This document shows, one piece after another, positions 1 through 7,899 of a stretch of DNA of 19,928 bases. Every line of letters begins with the position of its first letter. Positions within the stretch are counted from its first letter, which is position 1. Made by a program: the position numbers and the translations under genes. Source of the stretch: an uncultured Atopobium sp. (GTDB lineage Bacteria; Actinomycetota; Coriobacteriia; Coriobacteriales; Atopobiaceae); assembly GCA_938045565.1 (NCBI GenBank), contig CALIAZ010000019.1, positions 1 through 19,928 of the forward strand, written 5' to 3'. The notes under the pieces were generated by a model. It searched no databases, had not been told where the DNA came from, and saw nothing but the letters and a program-made list of their open reading frames with translations.

Positions 1-2296
1 CATTGATGGCTCCGGTACTGAGCAGCGATTTACTGCAGACACGCCAGTCAACTCTAATATGGTTGTCTATCCACACTGGAGAGCTAACACCTCATCGCTT
101 TACGTTAGGTACCATAATGGCAATGGCGTCTCTGTCATTGACCGCGTTGCTACTAACGCTAGCCGTACCGTAACGGTTCGCTCTGGCGCTGAAGTCAACA
201 ACCTCGATAATAACTTCAATATCGCTGGTAAGACCTTTAAGCGCTGGACCACTCAGGCAAACGGAGCAGGTAATGAGGTAGCGGCTAATTCCAGCCTTGC
301 TGTTCCTGCAGGTACTGATACCGTTGATTTGTACGCAGACTGGGAGGAGCAGCACCTTACCGTGTCCTTCTCGGCAAATGGTGGAACCTTCTCTGCAAAT
401 AGCGTGTTTAAGCAGAATCCAAACGTCTTTGACATCACTACCGATGCAAACGGTGGAGAGGTTGCTACTATCAAAACTCATCCAACCGTTGCTGAACAGA
501 CTAACATCAACGCACTGCTTCAGAACCTCAGTGGCAATACTCTAAACGCTACAACTGCTGGAATTGCAAGTCCAACCAGCTCTAACACCAATACTGCATA
601 CACAAATATTGCAACTCTTGAGAACCACATTCTGGACAGCGCAGATAAGCCAGAAACCTTCTTTGGCGTTGTTATTGGTCATAACTATCACTACTGGTTC
701 ACTGACGCTGCAGGCAACTCCCCTGCAGCCATTAACGGTGGCGCAACGCTTACCAACGACGTCACCTACTACCTCAAGTGGAAAGATGATCCTTCTATTC
801 AGAAAGTTGAGCTTACCAGCGATCTTCCTGCTGATATGTGGAGTGATTCCCAGAACAACACCACTCAGATTAAGGAAGTTTCTAACGATAAAAGCTTCAG
901 TCTCACAGGCACCATTGATGCTACTTCCGTTATTAACCAGATGACCAACTTTGAGAATAACATCGCTGGCGGCCTCGACGATCTGACCAAGATTACGCTT
1001 TCAGGCACAACTTCTACCTTTACCGCAAAACTTACTCTTCCTGCTGGCGTTGTTATCCCAGCTAACCCAACAGTAACCACTTCTGGTCTTGGTGACCTCT
1101 TTGATGTTTCAAACGTCTCCGTTAATGGCCAAGAAGTCACCGTTACCCTGAAACTTAAGAATACTTACAGCAACTATAAGCAGCTCAAAGATGCTGTTGA
1201 AACAGTCGGAAAAGACGACGCAGCCACTGCAGAGATTGCAAGACCCCTTACCGTAACTGTTAACGGCCTCACCCTTGACTCAACTCAGGTTACCAATGGT
1301 CAGGAGCTTACTGCTACAGGTACTCTTACTGGTACTTTTGAGTCTTATGCAAAGAATACCGTCACTAACGTTACCAAGAAGTACAACCTTTCTTGGAACG
1401 GTGTTCAGATTGCTGCAAGCAGAGACCCTCGTGGTACCGGCATTCAGCAGACTCTGATTGTTAACAACCCTATTGATATGAACATTCCTGCAGATATGCT
1501 CGCAGACGAGAATACCGAGCATGATCAGGTCATCACCATGAAGGCGGGCTCTACCTTTAATCTCACTGGTTCAATTCTTGCTTCCTCTATCCAAGAGCAG
1601 ATGAACAACATCGAGCGTGCCTACCCTAATACCAACCACGACACCATTACACTGAGTAACCTAAAGTTCAAGTTCACAGCAACTCTGACCGTTCCTGAGG
1701 GAATGACACTCCCGAGCAACCTTGATGCCAACACTGTCCAGGCTTCTAACTTTGGTAGTGGCTTTAAAGTCAGCGACGTCCAGGTTAACGGCCGCACCGT
1801 TACCGTCACGTTTGAGCTTAGCGATCCATCTTCCATTAGGACGTACTCTGACCTTGAACGTATTGTCGATGAAGCCAGTGCAAACGGTGGTTGGATGAAG
1901 CTCACTATTCCTGGCGTCACCATTGACTCCAATGTTGCCGCCGGTACTCAGCTCACCGCTGTTGGTACAGTTACAGGCTCCTTTAGCGCTATTGCTGATT
2001 CCGCAGCTGGCAACCGTAAAGCCTTCTCGTTCACTTGGAATGGCGTTCAATGGCCAGATGGTAAGGACGCTGTTGCAACTGATAACGACACCATCCAGCT
2101 AACTATTACTGTTGCAGAGGATAAGACCCCAGAGACCCCTTCTCCTTCCACTCCAACTAAGAAGAAGCCATCTAAGAAAAAGAAGACTCCATACACAGGA
2201 GACGCTTCTGCTGCAACACCTCTTGCTGCACTTCTCGCTGGTATGACTGCTGTAATCACTTCACTTGGCATTACTAAGCGTCGTAAGAATAAGTAA
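1..2296 (+). CDS. Cell-wall-anchored surface protein with InlB-type repeats (5' end outside window)
   Basis: This is the C-terminal part of a large secreted protein. The frame is open from base 2, so the ATG at 59 is internal and the start lies upstream. Bases 2-340 encode the end of one and all of a second Listeria-Bacteroides (InlB B) repeat; each ends in a Y-x-x-W signature (VVYPHW, DLYADW). A third, divergent repeat follows to about base 780 (TYYLKW). Two related ~220-residue modules come next (about 806-1459 and 1469-2113). A Pro/Lys-rich stretch then leads to a TPYTG sorting motif (2186-2200), a hydrophobic segment and a KRRKNK tail. This is the layout of a sortase substrate, except that Thr replaces the usual Leu of LPXTG. 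Role: probably adhesion or surface display; ligand unknown. A terminator follows directly. Confidence is high for wall anchoring and low for function. Confidence 0.88.
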   Translation, partial: IDGSGTEQRFTADTPVNSNMVVYPHWRANTSSLYVRYHNGNGVSVIDRVATNASRTVTVRSGAEVNNLDNNFNIAGKTFKRWTTQANGAGNEVAANSSLAVPAGTDTVDLYADWEEQHLTVSFSANGGTFSANSVFKQNPNVFDITTDANGGEVATIKTHPTVAEQTNINALLQNLSGNTLNATTAGIASPTSSNTNTAYTNIATLENHILDSADKPETFFGVVIGHNYHYWFTDAAGNSPAAINGGATLTNDVTYYLKWKDDPSIQKVELTSDLPADMWSDSQNNTTQIKEVSNDKSFSLTGTIDATSVINQMTNFENNIAGGLDDLTKITLSGTTSTFTAKLTLPAGVVIPANPTVTTSGLGDLFDVSNVSVNGQEVTVTLKLKNTYSNYKQLKDAVETVGKDDAATAEIARPLTVTVNGLTLDSTQVTNGQELTATGTLTGTFESYAKNTVTNVTKKYNLSWNGVQIAASRDPRGTGIQQTLIVNNPIDMNIPADMLADENTEHDQVITMKAGSTFNLTGSILASSIQEQMNNIERAYPNTNHDTITLSNLKFKFTATLTVPEGMTLPSNLDANTVQASNFGSGFKVSDVQVNGRTVTVTFELSDPSSIRTYSDLERIVDEASANGGWMKLTIPGVTIDSNVAAGTQLTAVGTVTGSFSAIADSAAGNRKAFSFTWNGVQWPDGKDAVATDNDTIQLTITVAEDKTPETPSPSTPTKKKPSKKKKTPYTGDASAATPLAALLAGMTAVITSLGITKRRKNK
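806..1459 (+). repeat. Surface-protein module 1 of a tandem pair
   Basis: Protein-level repeat within the wall protein. The module opens with PADMW, has an F-x-L-T-G-(T/S)-I strand, a V-x-V-N-G-(Q/R)-x-V-T-V-T strand, an L-T-A-x-G-T-(L/V)-T-G strand, and ends with S-W-N-G-V-Q. The same order of motifs recurs in module 2. Divergence between copies is high, so this is an old duplication and not a recent DNA repeat. The module family was not recognised. Confidence 0.75.
1469..2113 (+). repeat. Surface-protein module 2 of a tandem pair
   Basis: Second copy of the ~220-residue module. It opens with IPADML, followed by FNLTGSI, VQVNGRTVTVTF, QLTAVGTVTGSF and FTWNGVQ in the same order and at similar spacing as module 1. 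The copy lies next to the Pro/Lys-rich wall-spanning stretch. Confidence 0.75.
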
Positions 2297-2332
2297 AACA
2301 ACACTGCCAGAGCGATTATTTGCACCTAAATG

Positions 2333-2370
2333 AAACAGCCGCCTTCTTATTTGAAGACGGCTGTTTTTCT
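2333..2370 (+). terminator. Rho-independent terminator after the wall protein gene
   Basis: The arms AAACAGCCGCCTTC (2333-2346) and GAAGACGGCTGTTT (2353-2366) pair over 14 positions with one mismatch around a 6-nt loop. A T-rich tail follows on the plus strand. The hairpin starts 37 bases after the wall-protein stop. It may also act weakly for the convergent gene whose stop lies at 2398. Confidence 0.85.
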
Positions 2371-2397
2371 TGAACAAGACGTTTTTCTCGCCAGAGG

Positions 2398-3174
2398 TTA
2401 CTCCCCTAGCATGTTTTGCAGATCATAACCAAAGGACTTAACGAACTCATAGGCATCCTTCTGCCAGTCCTCCTTGAAAACGCCAGGAGCAGTCTCAAAG
2501 AAGCTAGAGTCCAAATAACGAATAATAATATAGTTACTGTTTGGCTGATCAAATCCATTGCCCCTACTAAAATCAATACCGTGACCAGTATTTCTTCTCA
2601 TCGTAGCTTCAAGAATAGGAACTGTAAGCTCGTTGACGGGAACAACAATGTCTGCCCTATCAAAGAAGCCACCCTTCTCTTTAGTGAAGACAAAGAGGTT
2701 ATTGAGTGCGCCACCAGCAACACACTGAACTCGACGAATGTCGGAAAGCTTGACCTGATGTTTTGCGCCGGAAATCACGCCATTTGAGATAGTAATCTTT
2801 TTCTCTTTAAGGCTAAATCCAAGTGTGGTGTTCAATGCTTCAAGATTATTAGGAAACTCATTAGTAAGCTTATGAGCCGCGAAAGCGAGGATAATAGTCT
2901 TGGTATCCAGGATATTATGTCCAAATTCGCGGAGCTTAAGATCTGTATCGATGCTAGCGATGTCATGACCATCATTACTCTTAAAGGTAATCTCGTAAGG
3001 ACCGTTAGAACTGCAATAGTTCAGCAAAAAGGTTGAACCGACCTCAGAAAACAAGATTCTAACCTCTGGCTTACCATTACCTGGAACATAAGCCAAGCCG
3101 TCTTTTGTGACAGTATAAGAATACTTATTGTCACACTTAATTGACACCTGTCGATCCTCAAAGATGCTTTTCAT
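2398..3174 (-). CDS. Uncharacterised 258-aa protein
   Basis: I do not recognise this protein. It has no signal peptide or membrane segment, so it is probably cytoplasmic. The sequence looks mainly beta-rich. The middle (ITISNGVISG, then VKLSDIRRV) resembles the strand pattern of PH-like bacterial domains, but that is a weak impression. The C-terminus is acidic/aromatic and ends in a predicted helix (about the last 20 residues). The start is set at 3174 (MKSIFED) because GGAGG at 3185-3189 lies 10 bases upstream. The ATG further upstream at 3207 would add 11 residues and has no such site. The gene is transcribed alone, convergent to the wall protein gene and divergent from apbE. Confidence 0.7.
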   Translation of the reverse strand: MKSIFEDRQVSIKCDNKYSYTVTKDGLAYVPGNGKPEVRILFSEVGSTFLLNYCSSNGPYEITFKSNDGHDIASIDTDLKLREFGHNILDTKTIILAFAAHKLTNEFPNNLEALNTTLGFSLKEKKITISNGVISGAKHQVKLSDIRRVQCVAGGALNNLFVFTKEKGGFFDRADIVVPVNELTVPILEATMRRNTGHGIDFSRGNGFDQPNSNYIIIRYLDSSFFETAPGVFKEDWQKDAYEFVKSFGYDLQNMLGE

Positions 3175-3228
3175 ATACCTTTTACCTCCACTTTTGCAAT
3201 ACAGCAAATAACTAGGAACTTTATAAAA

Positions 3229-3234
3229 ATTATA
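3229..3234 (-). promoter_or_regulatory. Candidate -10 hexamer for the 258-aa protein gene
   Basis: TATAAT on the minus strand lies about 55 bases upstream of the start at 3174. A second TATAAA lies at 3220-3225. No convincing -35 sits 17 bases upstream of either one, so this is only a candidate. Confidence 0.3.
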
Positions 3235-3352
3235 TCGTGTTACTGGACAATTATTTTACGGACACCAAAATAAAAATTCTGCATCAATGGATATACAGCT
3301 GTCTTTACAATGGCGCTTGTACCTAAAAAGTCATAGATTTTCTCACCAAAAA

Positions 3353-3368
3353 TGTTGTCAATACAACA
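3353..3368. promoter_or_regulatory. Inverted repeat, possible operator upstream of apbE
   Basis: TGTTGT, 4 bases, ACAACA: a perfect 6-bp dyad in the 288-bp divergent region 3175-3462. It overlaps a possible -35 (TTGTCA, 3355-3360, with AATAAA 17 bases further on). The rest of this divergent region is AT-rich, with no ORF or RNA gene that I can support. Confidence 0.35.
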
Positions 3369-3399
3369 AACAAATGCAATAAACAAACGTAAAATTGTG

Positions 3400-3428
3400 T
3401 TACTTACCAAGCAATCTGCAGGTAAAAT
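3400..3428 (+). promoter_or_regulatory. Candidate promoter of the apbE-reductase unit
   Basis: TTACTT (3400-3405), a 17-base spacer, then TAAAAT (3423-3428). The -10 is good and the -35 poor. Transcription would begin near 3435 and leave a leader of about 28 bases before the GTG start at 3463. Confidence 0.35.
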
Positions 3429-3462
3429 TTAACAAACTGATGTTAGACATTATGGAAGAGTC

Positions 3463-4425
3463 GTGTCAGAACTAGTCTACGTTTCCAGATCAATTCACCT
3501 GATGGGTGCAACTATCACCATCTCTTTATTACCACCTCAAAATGATACGCAGATGGAATGCTCCGCAGAGCAGTTGCTTAATGGCGTCTTTGAACTCCTC
3601 AATATCTATAACCAGCGATTTAGCGCAAACGATACCAATTCCGAGCTCATGCAGGTCAACCATGCAGCGGGCAAACATCCTATTCCAGTTCACCCCGAGT
3701 TGTTTGAGCTTATTCAAATCGGCAAAGAACAAAGTCTCCTACCTGCAAGTCATTTAAATATCGCCATTGGCCCTTTGGTTCAAACCTGGCGAATCGGCTT
3801 TACTGACGCTCGCATTCCAAATAAAACCGAGATTGCGTATGCGTTAGCGTTAACTGACCCACAACTCATTGAATTAGATCCTTTAAACTGCACCGTATTT
3901 CTTGCCGAAGAGAATATGAAACTGGACTTGGGATGTCTGGCAAAAGGTTACATCGCCGACAAAATTGCAGATTATCTGAAAAGTCAGTACGTTACTTCCG
4001 CGCTTATTAACCTTGGCGGTAACATTAAGTCAATTGGTACCAATTTACTTGCGGGCAGACCGTGGCAGATTGGCATTCAGGATCCGCAACAACCAAGAGG
4101 CACTAACCTTGCTGTGCTGCCTATTCGCAACCAGTCCGTAGTAACCTCCGGTACCTACGAAAGGAAACTGCAGGTAAACGGACAGTCTTACCACCACATT
4201 CTTGACCGAGATACCGGTTATCCAGTTGACACGCAACTTGCAAGCATCACGATTATCTCGGACAACTCGCTTGACGGAGAAATTTGGACGACGCGCCTTT
4301 ATGGCGAGAAACCCAATCAACTTCTTGCCCGCGTAGAACAAAAAAAGGACATCGATACACTTATCGTAACTAATGATAATCGCGTATATTATTCGTCGGG
4401 GATCTCACCTGAGCTCCTTGCGTAA
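3463..4425 (+). CDS. apbE: FAD:protein FMN transferase (ApbE family)
   Basis: ApbE transfers FMN from FAD to a Thr/Ser in a D-x-x-(S/T)-G-A-(T/S) motif of target proteins, using Mg2+. Family motifs are present: LMGATITISL near the N-terminus (13-22), RFS...SEL (52-62), LDLGCLAKGY (154-163; the family usually has GG where this has GC), LINLGGN (181-187), SGTYER (229-234) and HHILDRDTGYP (244-254). At 320 aa the length is normal for the cytoplasmic form. No signal peptide or lipobox is visible, so it should act inside the cell. The start is GTG at 3463, preceded by GGAAG; an ATG at 3452 runs into a stop. Two FMN-reductase-type genes follow closely, and the second ends in a matching flavinylation motif, which makes it the probable target. 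Confidence 0.92.
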   Translation: MSELVYVSRSIHLMGATITISLLPPQNDTQMECSAEQLLNGVFELLNIYNQRFSANDTNSELMQVNHAAGKHPIPVHPELFELIQIGKEQSLLPASHLNIAIGPLVQTWRIGFTDARIPNKTEIAYALALTDPQLIELDPLNCTVFLAEENMKLDLGCLAKGYIADKIADYLKSQYVTSALINLGGNIKSIGTNLLAGRPWQIGIQDPQQPRGTNLAVLPIRNQSVVTSGTYERKLQVNGQSYHHILDRDTGYPVDTQLASITIISDNSLDGEIWTTRLYGEKPNQLLARVEQKKDIDTLIVTNDNRVYYSSGISPELLA

Positions 4426-4442
4426 CTCAGAAAGGAATTTTG

Positions 4443-5051
4443 ATGCTTAACTTTGTTGGCCTTATTGGCACCAATTCAAAAGAGTCAAATAACCGAAGGC
4501 TCTTACAATTTATGCAAAAGCATTTTGCCGACAAGGCCACCATCGAGCTGGTGGAAATCGACAACATTCCCCTGTTCAACAAGCCCGCAAAGATGAAGGT
4601 TCCCAAGGTTGTCTCTGAGCTTGCAAAGAAAATTGAAACTGCTGACGGCGTCATCATCGCAACCCCAGAGTACGACCACTCCATTCCAGCCGTACTGCAA
4701 AACGCGCTTGCGTGGCTATCCTACGGCATTTTCCCTATGGTTAACAAGCCGGTCATGATTGTTGGCGCGTCTCTAGGCACACTCGGATCTTCTCGCGCAC
4801 AGCTGCAGCTCCGCCAAATCCTGGACGCTCCAGAGCTCAAAGCAGCAATCATGCCAGGTTCTGAATTTCTTCTTGGCCGCGCTCAACAAGCATTTGACGA
4901 AAAGGGCAACTTGAAGGACAAGGCTACCATCAAAAAGCTTAACCTGCTCTTTGACGACTTCCGTCTGTTTGTAAAACTCAACGAAAAAATGGCCGCATCG
5001 CGCGAACTTCTCCGCAAAGAGGCTGAAAACTTTGACTGGGAAAACCTGTAG
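4443..5051 (+). CDS. NADPH-dependent FMN reductase family protein
   Basis: Flavodoxin-fold NAD(P)H:flavin/quinone reductase of about 202 aa, the usual length of the family. The phosphate-binding loop is GTNSKESNNRRLL (9-21). The flavin-contact motif TPEYDHSIP precedes LQNALAWLS, and GASLGTLGSSRAQ follows. It should be soluble and bind FMN non-covalently. ATG at 4443 is preferred over the in-frame TTG one codon upstream because AGGA at 4433-4436 is well spaced for it. It lies 17 bases after apbE and 20 bases before a paralogous gene, so the three are probably co-transcribed. Unlike the next gene, it lacks the PAS domain and the flavinylation tail. Substrate unknown. Confidence 0.88.
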   Translation: MLNFVGLIGTNSKESNNRRLLQFMQKHFADKATIELVEIDNIPLFNKPAKMKVPKVVSELAKKIETADGVIIATPEYDHSIPAVLQNALAWLSYGIFPMVNKPVMIVGASLGTLGSSRAQLQLRQILDAPELKAAIMPGSEFLLGRAQQAFDEKGNLKDKATIKKLNLLFDDFRLFVKLNEKMAASRELLRKEAENFDWENL

Positions 5052-5071
5052 GCCTGGAAGGAACTACCACT

Positions 5072-6283
5072 ATGAAATTTGTTGGAATCGTCGGTTCAAA
5101 TGCGGAGATTTCCTATAACCGAAAACTTCTACACTTCATTAAAAAACACTTTGCCAAGCAGTTTGAGCTTGAAATTCTTGAGATTGATAACATTCCCCTG
5201 TTTAACCAGGACCTTAAGTGGGATGAAAACTTCCAGCTCCGTCTACTGTACAACAAGATTATCAGAGCTGACGGTGTCATTATTTCTACGCCGGAGCACA
5301 ACCATACCATTTCACCTGCACTGAAAAGCATTATTGAATGGCTTTCTTACGATGTACATCCATTTGAGGACAAGCCTGTCATGATTGTTGGAGCTTCTTA
5401 CTACGACCAGGGAACTTCTCGCGCACAAGTTCATTTGCGCAAGATTTTGGATGCTCCAGGCGTAAACGCATACGTCTTACCTGGTAACGAGTTCCTTCTT
5501 GGAAAGGCTAAACAGGCCTTTGATGAAGATGGCAACATTATCGATGAACGCACCGTTAACTTCCTGGGCTTTTGCTTGGATAACTTTGTCAAATACGTAG
5601 AGGTGGTCTCCAAATTGAAGAAACCAAAACCAATTGCACCAGAGGATCTGGACGTGACCAGCTCAATTTCCACCACTATCCAAGGTATTGACCCCGACGA
5701 TCCTGATTGGGTCGAGAAGGCCGCTGAGCTTGTGGGTGCAGTTTCAGGCGACACATACGTAAAACTTGACCACGGCATTTTGACAGTCAACCAAATTGAT
5801 ATGTTCTTGAAAGCAATGCCATTTGAGCTGACCTACGCAGACGACAATAACCAATTCCTTTACTACAACAACGTTCACGACAATCCAGATACCATGCTAG
5901 CAAAACGCGTACCTGAGCAGTCAGGTAACCGTCTTTCCACAGTTCACAGCTCTCTTCCTGAAGGTCGTATGAAAAACGTTGAATTTGTCATTGGCGTGCT
6001 TCGCAACGGCGACAAAGAATATGTTCGCACTATTGTCCCAGGTACACCGGCTGACATCATCAACACTCATAACTACCAGGCTATGTACTACCCTGATGGA
6101 TCTTATGCAGGCATCAACGAGATTGTCTTCAACTTTAAGCCATGGTTGGATTGGTATCTCCAAACTACTGGCCAGCGTCTTGTCGGCGGTGCTGGAATGC
6201 CCATGCCTCCTACAGGAGCACCAAGTGATAATGTAGATGGATCAAACTCAAGCGTTGATGCAATCTCTGGAGCAAGCGCCTAA
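5072..6283 (+). CDS. NADPH-dependent FMN reductase / PAS fusion with C-terminal flavinylation tail
   Basis: Three-part 403-aa protein. Residues 1 to about 195 are an FMN-reductase domain paralogous to the preceding gene (GSNAEISYNRKLL, TPEHNHTIS, GASYYDQGTSRAQ). Residues about 230-362 resemble the PAS domain found at the C-terminus of DUF438 proteins: LDHGILTVNQ, then LKAMPFELTYADDNNQ, ending in YPDGSYAGINE. A Gly/Pro-rich linker (about 363-392) ends in DAISGAS (396-402), which fits the ApbE target motif. Ser402 is the predicted FMN attachment site. The first domain should bind FMN non-covalently, so the protein would carry two flavins, perhaps passing electrons from NAD(P)H to the tethered one, with the PAS domain as sensor or docking part. 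The start at 5072 is backed by AAGGA at about 5058-5062. No membrane segment is seen. Confidence 0.85.
   Translation: MKFVGIVGSNAEISYNRKLLHFIKKHFAKQFELEILEIDNIPLFNQDLKWDENFQLRLLYNKIIRADGVIISTPEHNHTISPALKSIIEWLSYDVHPFEDKPVMIVGASYYDQGTSRAQVHLRKILDAPGVNAYVLPGNEFLLGKAKQAFDEDGNIIDERTVNFLGFCLDNFVKYVEVVSKLKKPKPIAPEDLDVTSSISTTIQGIDPDDPDWVEKAAELVGAVSGDTYVKLDHGILTVNQIDMFLKAMPFELTYADDNNQFLYYNNVHDNPDTMLAKRVPEQSGNRLSTVHSSLPEGRMKNVEFVIGVLRNGDKEYVRTIVPGTPADIINTHNYQAMYYPDGSYAGINEIVFNFKPWLDWYLQTTGQRLVGGAGMPMPPTGAPSDNVDGSNSSVDAISGASA
6257..6277 (+). other. Predicted covalent FMN attachment motif (DAISGAS)
   Basis: Codons for residues 396-402 of the reductase-PAS protein, one codon short of the stop-adjacent Ala. 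The established ApbE target signature is D-x-x-(S/T)-G-A-(T/S), with FMN on the final hydroxyl residue, here Ser402 (6275-6277). It sits on a flexible tail and not in a full FMN-binding domain. Confidence 0.7.
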
Positions 6284-6315
6284 CTTATTGAAAACTTTAC
6301 ATAAGAGTACTTATT

Positions 6316-6352
6316 CAAACTCCCCAACAAAACCAGTTTGTTGGGGAGTTTG
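6316..6352. terminator. Bidirectional terminator between convergent units
   Basis: Perfect 16-bp stem: CAAACTCCCCAACAAA (6316-6331), a 5-base loop, then its reverse complement (6337-6352). It separates the plus-strand reductase-PAS gene (stop at 6283) from mog on the minus strand, whose stop codon abuts it. The downstream T-runs are short on both sides, so efficiency is uncertain. Confidence 0.75.
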
Positions 6353-6862
6353 TTAACCGTCAAGTATGGTTCCTCTTAAAATTCCAAGCCCATGAGGTAA
6401 AACGTCCAAAACAGCTGCAATATTTTCAACTGCAGCTTTAGGACTTCCTGGCAAATTTACAATTAAAGTACGCTGGGCAATGCCTGCTGCTTCTCTTGAG
6501 AGACATGCCTTAGGTGTAATAAGTAGTGATGTCGCACGCATAGCCTCAGGAATACCCGGCACCATACGCTCGCATACTTCGGATGTAACCTCAGGAGTAA
6601 TATCTCGTGGCGAGAAACCCGTCCCACCTGTGGTCACCACAAGCGCAATGTCATCTGAAATTGCCTTATGTAGCGCACGGGCAATTTGTTGACGCTCATC
6701 AGGTACAACCTCTACATGAGCGTCAACTATAAAGCCTTTCTCGCCTAAAAAAGCAACAAGTGCAGGACCGCTTGCATCTGGTCGCTCCCCACGCGAAGAG
6801 CGATCACTTACAGTAATGACACGCGCCGAGAAGGACGTGGCATCGCAAGAACTCTCTAACAT
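6353..6862 (-). CDS. mog: Molybdopterin adenylyltransferase (MogA/MoaB family)
   Basis: Adenylates molybdopterin before metal insertion. At 169 aa it has the short MoaB-like length. Motifs: VITVSDRSSRGE (15-26), the active-site TTGGTGFSPRD (77-87), the PGIPEAMR loop, and NLPGSPKAAVENI near the C-terminus. The start ATG at 6862 lies 2 bases after the stop of the MoeA-like gene and has AGGA upstream. It is the last gene of the 14-gene array and ends against a strong hairpin. Whether it works as Mog or as MoaB cannot be decided from sequence alone, but in organisms with one copy this family does the adenylation. Confidence 0.88.
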   Translation of the reverse strand: MLESSCDATSFSARVITVSDRSSRGERPDASGPALVAFLGEKGFIVDAHVEVVPDERQQIARALHKAISDDIALVVTTGGTGFSPRDITPEVTSEVCERMVPGIPEAMRATSLLITPKACLSREAAGIAQRTLIVNLPGSPKAAVENIAAVLDVLPHGLGILRGTILDG

Positions 6863-6864
6863 AT

Positions 6865-7899
6865 TTATTCCTTTACTATGAGACCACCCTCGCCAAGGGC
6901 TACAAAATCATGCTTTGTCAGCTCAATCCCAGCAGCAATACGAGGAAGCACTAAGTCGAATACTGTTGTTGCACTATACATAACACATCCCGGAAGTCCT
7001 AAGATAGGAATTTGAGAAGTAGAACTATTGGCTGCGTCCAAATATCCCAGACACATCATTGCACCAGGTAAAACCGGAGCACCATAGGTAACAATATGAG
7101 CACCGGAGCGCTTGATAGCACCTGGGGTATTATCATCTGGGTCTACACTCATTCCACCTGTACAGACAATCATGTCTACGCCCAAATGTTGTGCTTCATG
7201 AATAGCAGCAATAAGCGCATTCATATTATCGCCAGGCTTTGCACAATGCACTGTTTCAATGCCAAAAGCTGCAAGTTTTTTCTCAACTACTGGTGTGAAC
7301 TTATCCTCAATAAGTCCTTTCTGCACTTCAGACCCTGTTGCGATAAGTGCCGCAGTCTTAACGCAAAACGGTGCTACTCGCATAAGGGCTCCCTTATGCT
7401 CAACATCAGCAGCAACCTCGGCAGCCTCAACAACAGACGTATCCACTACCAAAGGAATAACACGAGTTCCCGCAAGAGGGGTTCCCTTCTTAACTGCAAT
7501 ATTGCCGCGACGAGTAGCAATCATTACCTCATCTACTGCATTCACTGCATTAAGACGCTGGACATCAAGCTCAAAGACCCCATCAACCGCTGCGGTAATA
7601 GTCAACTTTCCCTCATGAGGCTCTTTAGATACAAGGCAATTCTCGCCATGGCAAAGTGCTGCCATGCGATATGCCGCATCGTTTTCGTGAAGTTGGTTGT
7701 CTCCCAACTCCCACACATAAAGATGCTCTTTGCCCATGCTGAGCAATACAGGGATATCAGCCTCTTCTACTACGTGACCCTTCTTAAAACGCACGCCCTT
7801 AAAGCGCGTCTTGTCGTCAGCGCTCTCGCCAGGAATAATCTGAGTCATATCGTGACACAGTACATGTCCTACTGCATCTTCTGTTCTAATCTGTTTCAT
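6865..7899 (-). CDS. MoeA-like molybdopterin-binding protein
   Basis: The 344-aa protein contains a molybdopterin-binding (MoCF_biosynth) fold: IATGSEV in the middle, then VCTGGMSVDPDD and LPGCVMYSATTVFD. The N-terminus (MKQIRTEDAVGHVLCHDMTQ) and FKKGHVV match a short MoeA-like family, shorter than the ~400-aa canonical MoeA. It probably binds adenylated molybdopterin and takes part in metal insertion or cofactor hand-over to the hydroxylase. It could be a specialised partner of a true MoeA encoded elsewhere. The start is placed at 7899 because AAGGAG at 7907-7912 lies 7 bases upstream; the ATG at 7917 lies upstream of that site. It overlaps the MOSC gene by 14 bases. Confidence 0.82.
   Translation of the reverse strand: MKQIRTEDAVGHVLCHDMTQIIPGESADDKTRFKGVRFKKGHVVEEADIPVLLSMGKEHLYVWELGDNQLHENDAAYRMAALCHGENCLVSKEPHEGKLTITAAVDGVFELDVQRLNAVNAVDEVMIATRRGNIAVKKGTPLAGTRVIPLVVDTSVVEAAEVAADVEHKGALMRVAPFCVKTAALIATGSEVQKGLIEDKFTPVVEKKLAAFGIETVHCAKPGDNMNALIAAIHEAQHLGVDMIVCTGGMSVDPDDNTPGAIKRSGAHIVTYGAPVLPGAMMCLGYLDAANSSTSQIPILGLPGCVMYSATTVFDLVLPRIAAGIELTKHDFVALGEGGLIVKE

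Noticed and set aside
92..481. Minus-strand open frames antisense to the wall protein
   Set aside because: No ribosome site or recognisable motif; explained by biased codon use on the coding strand.
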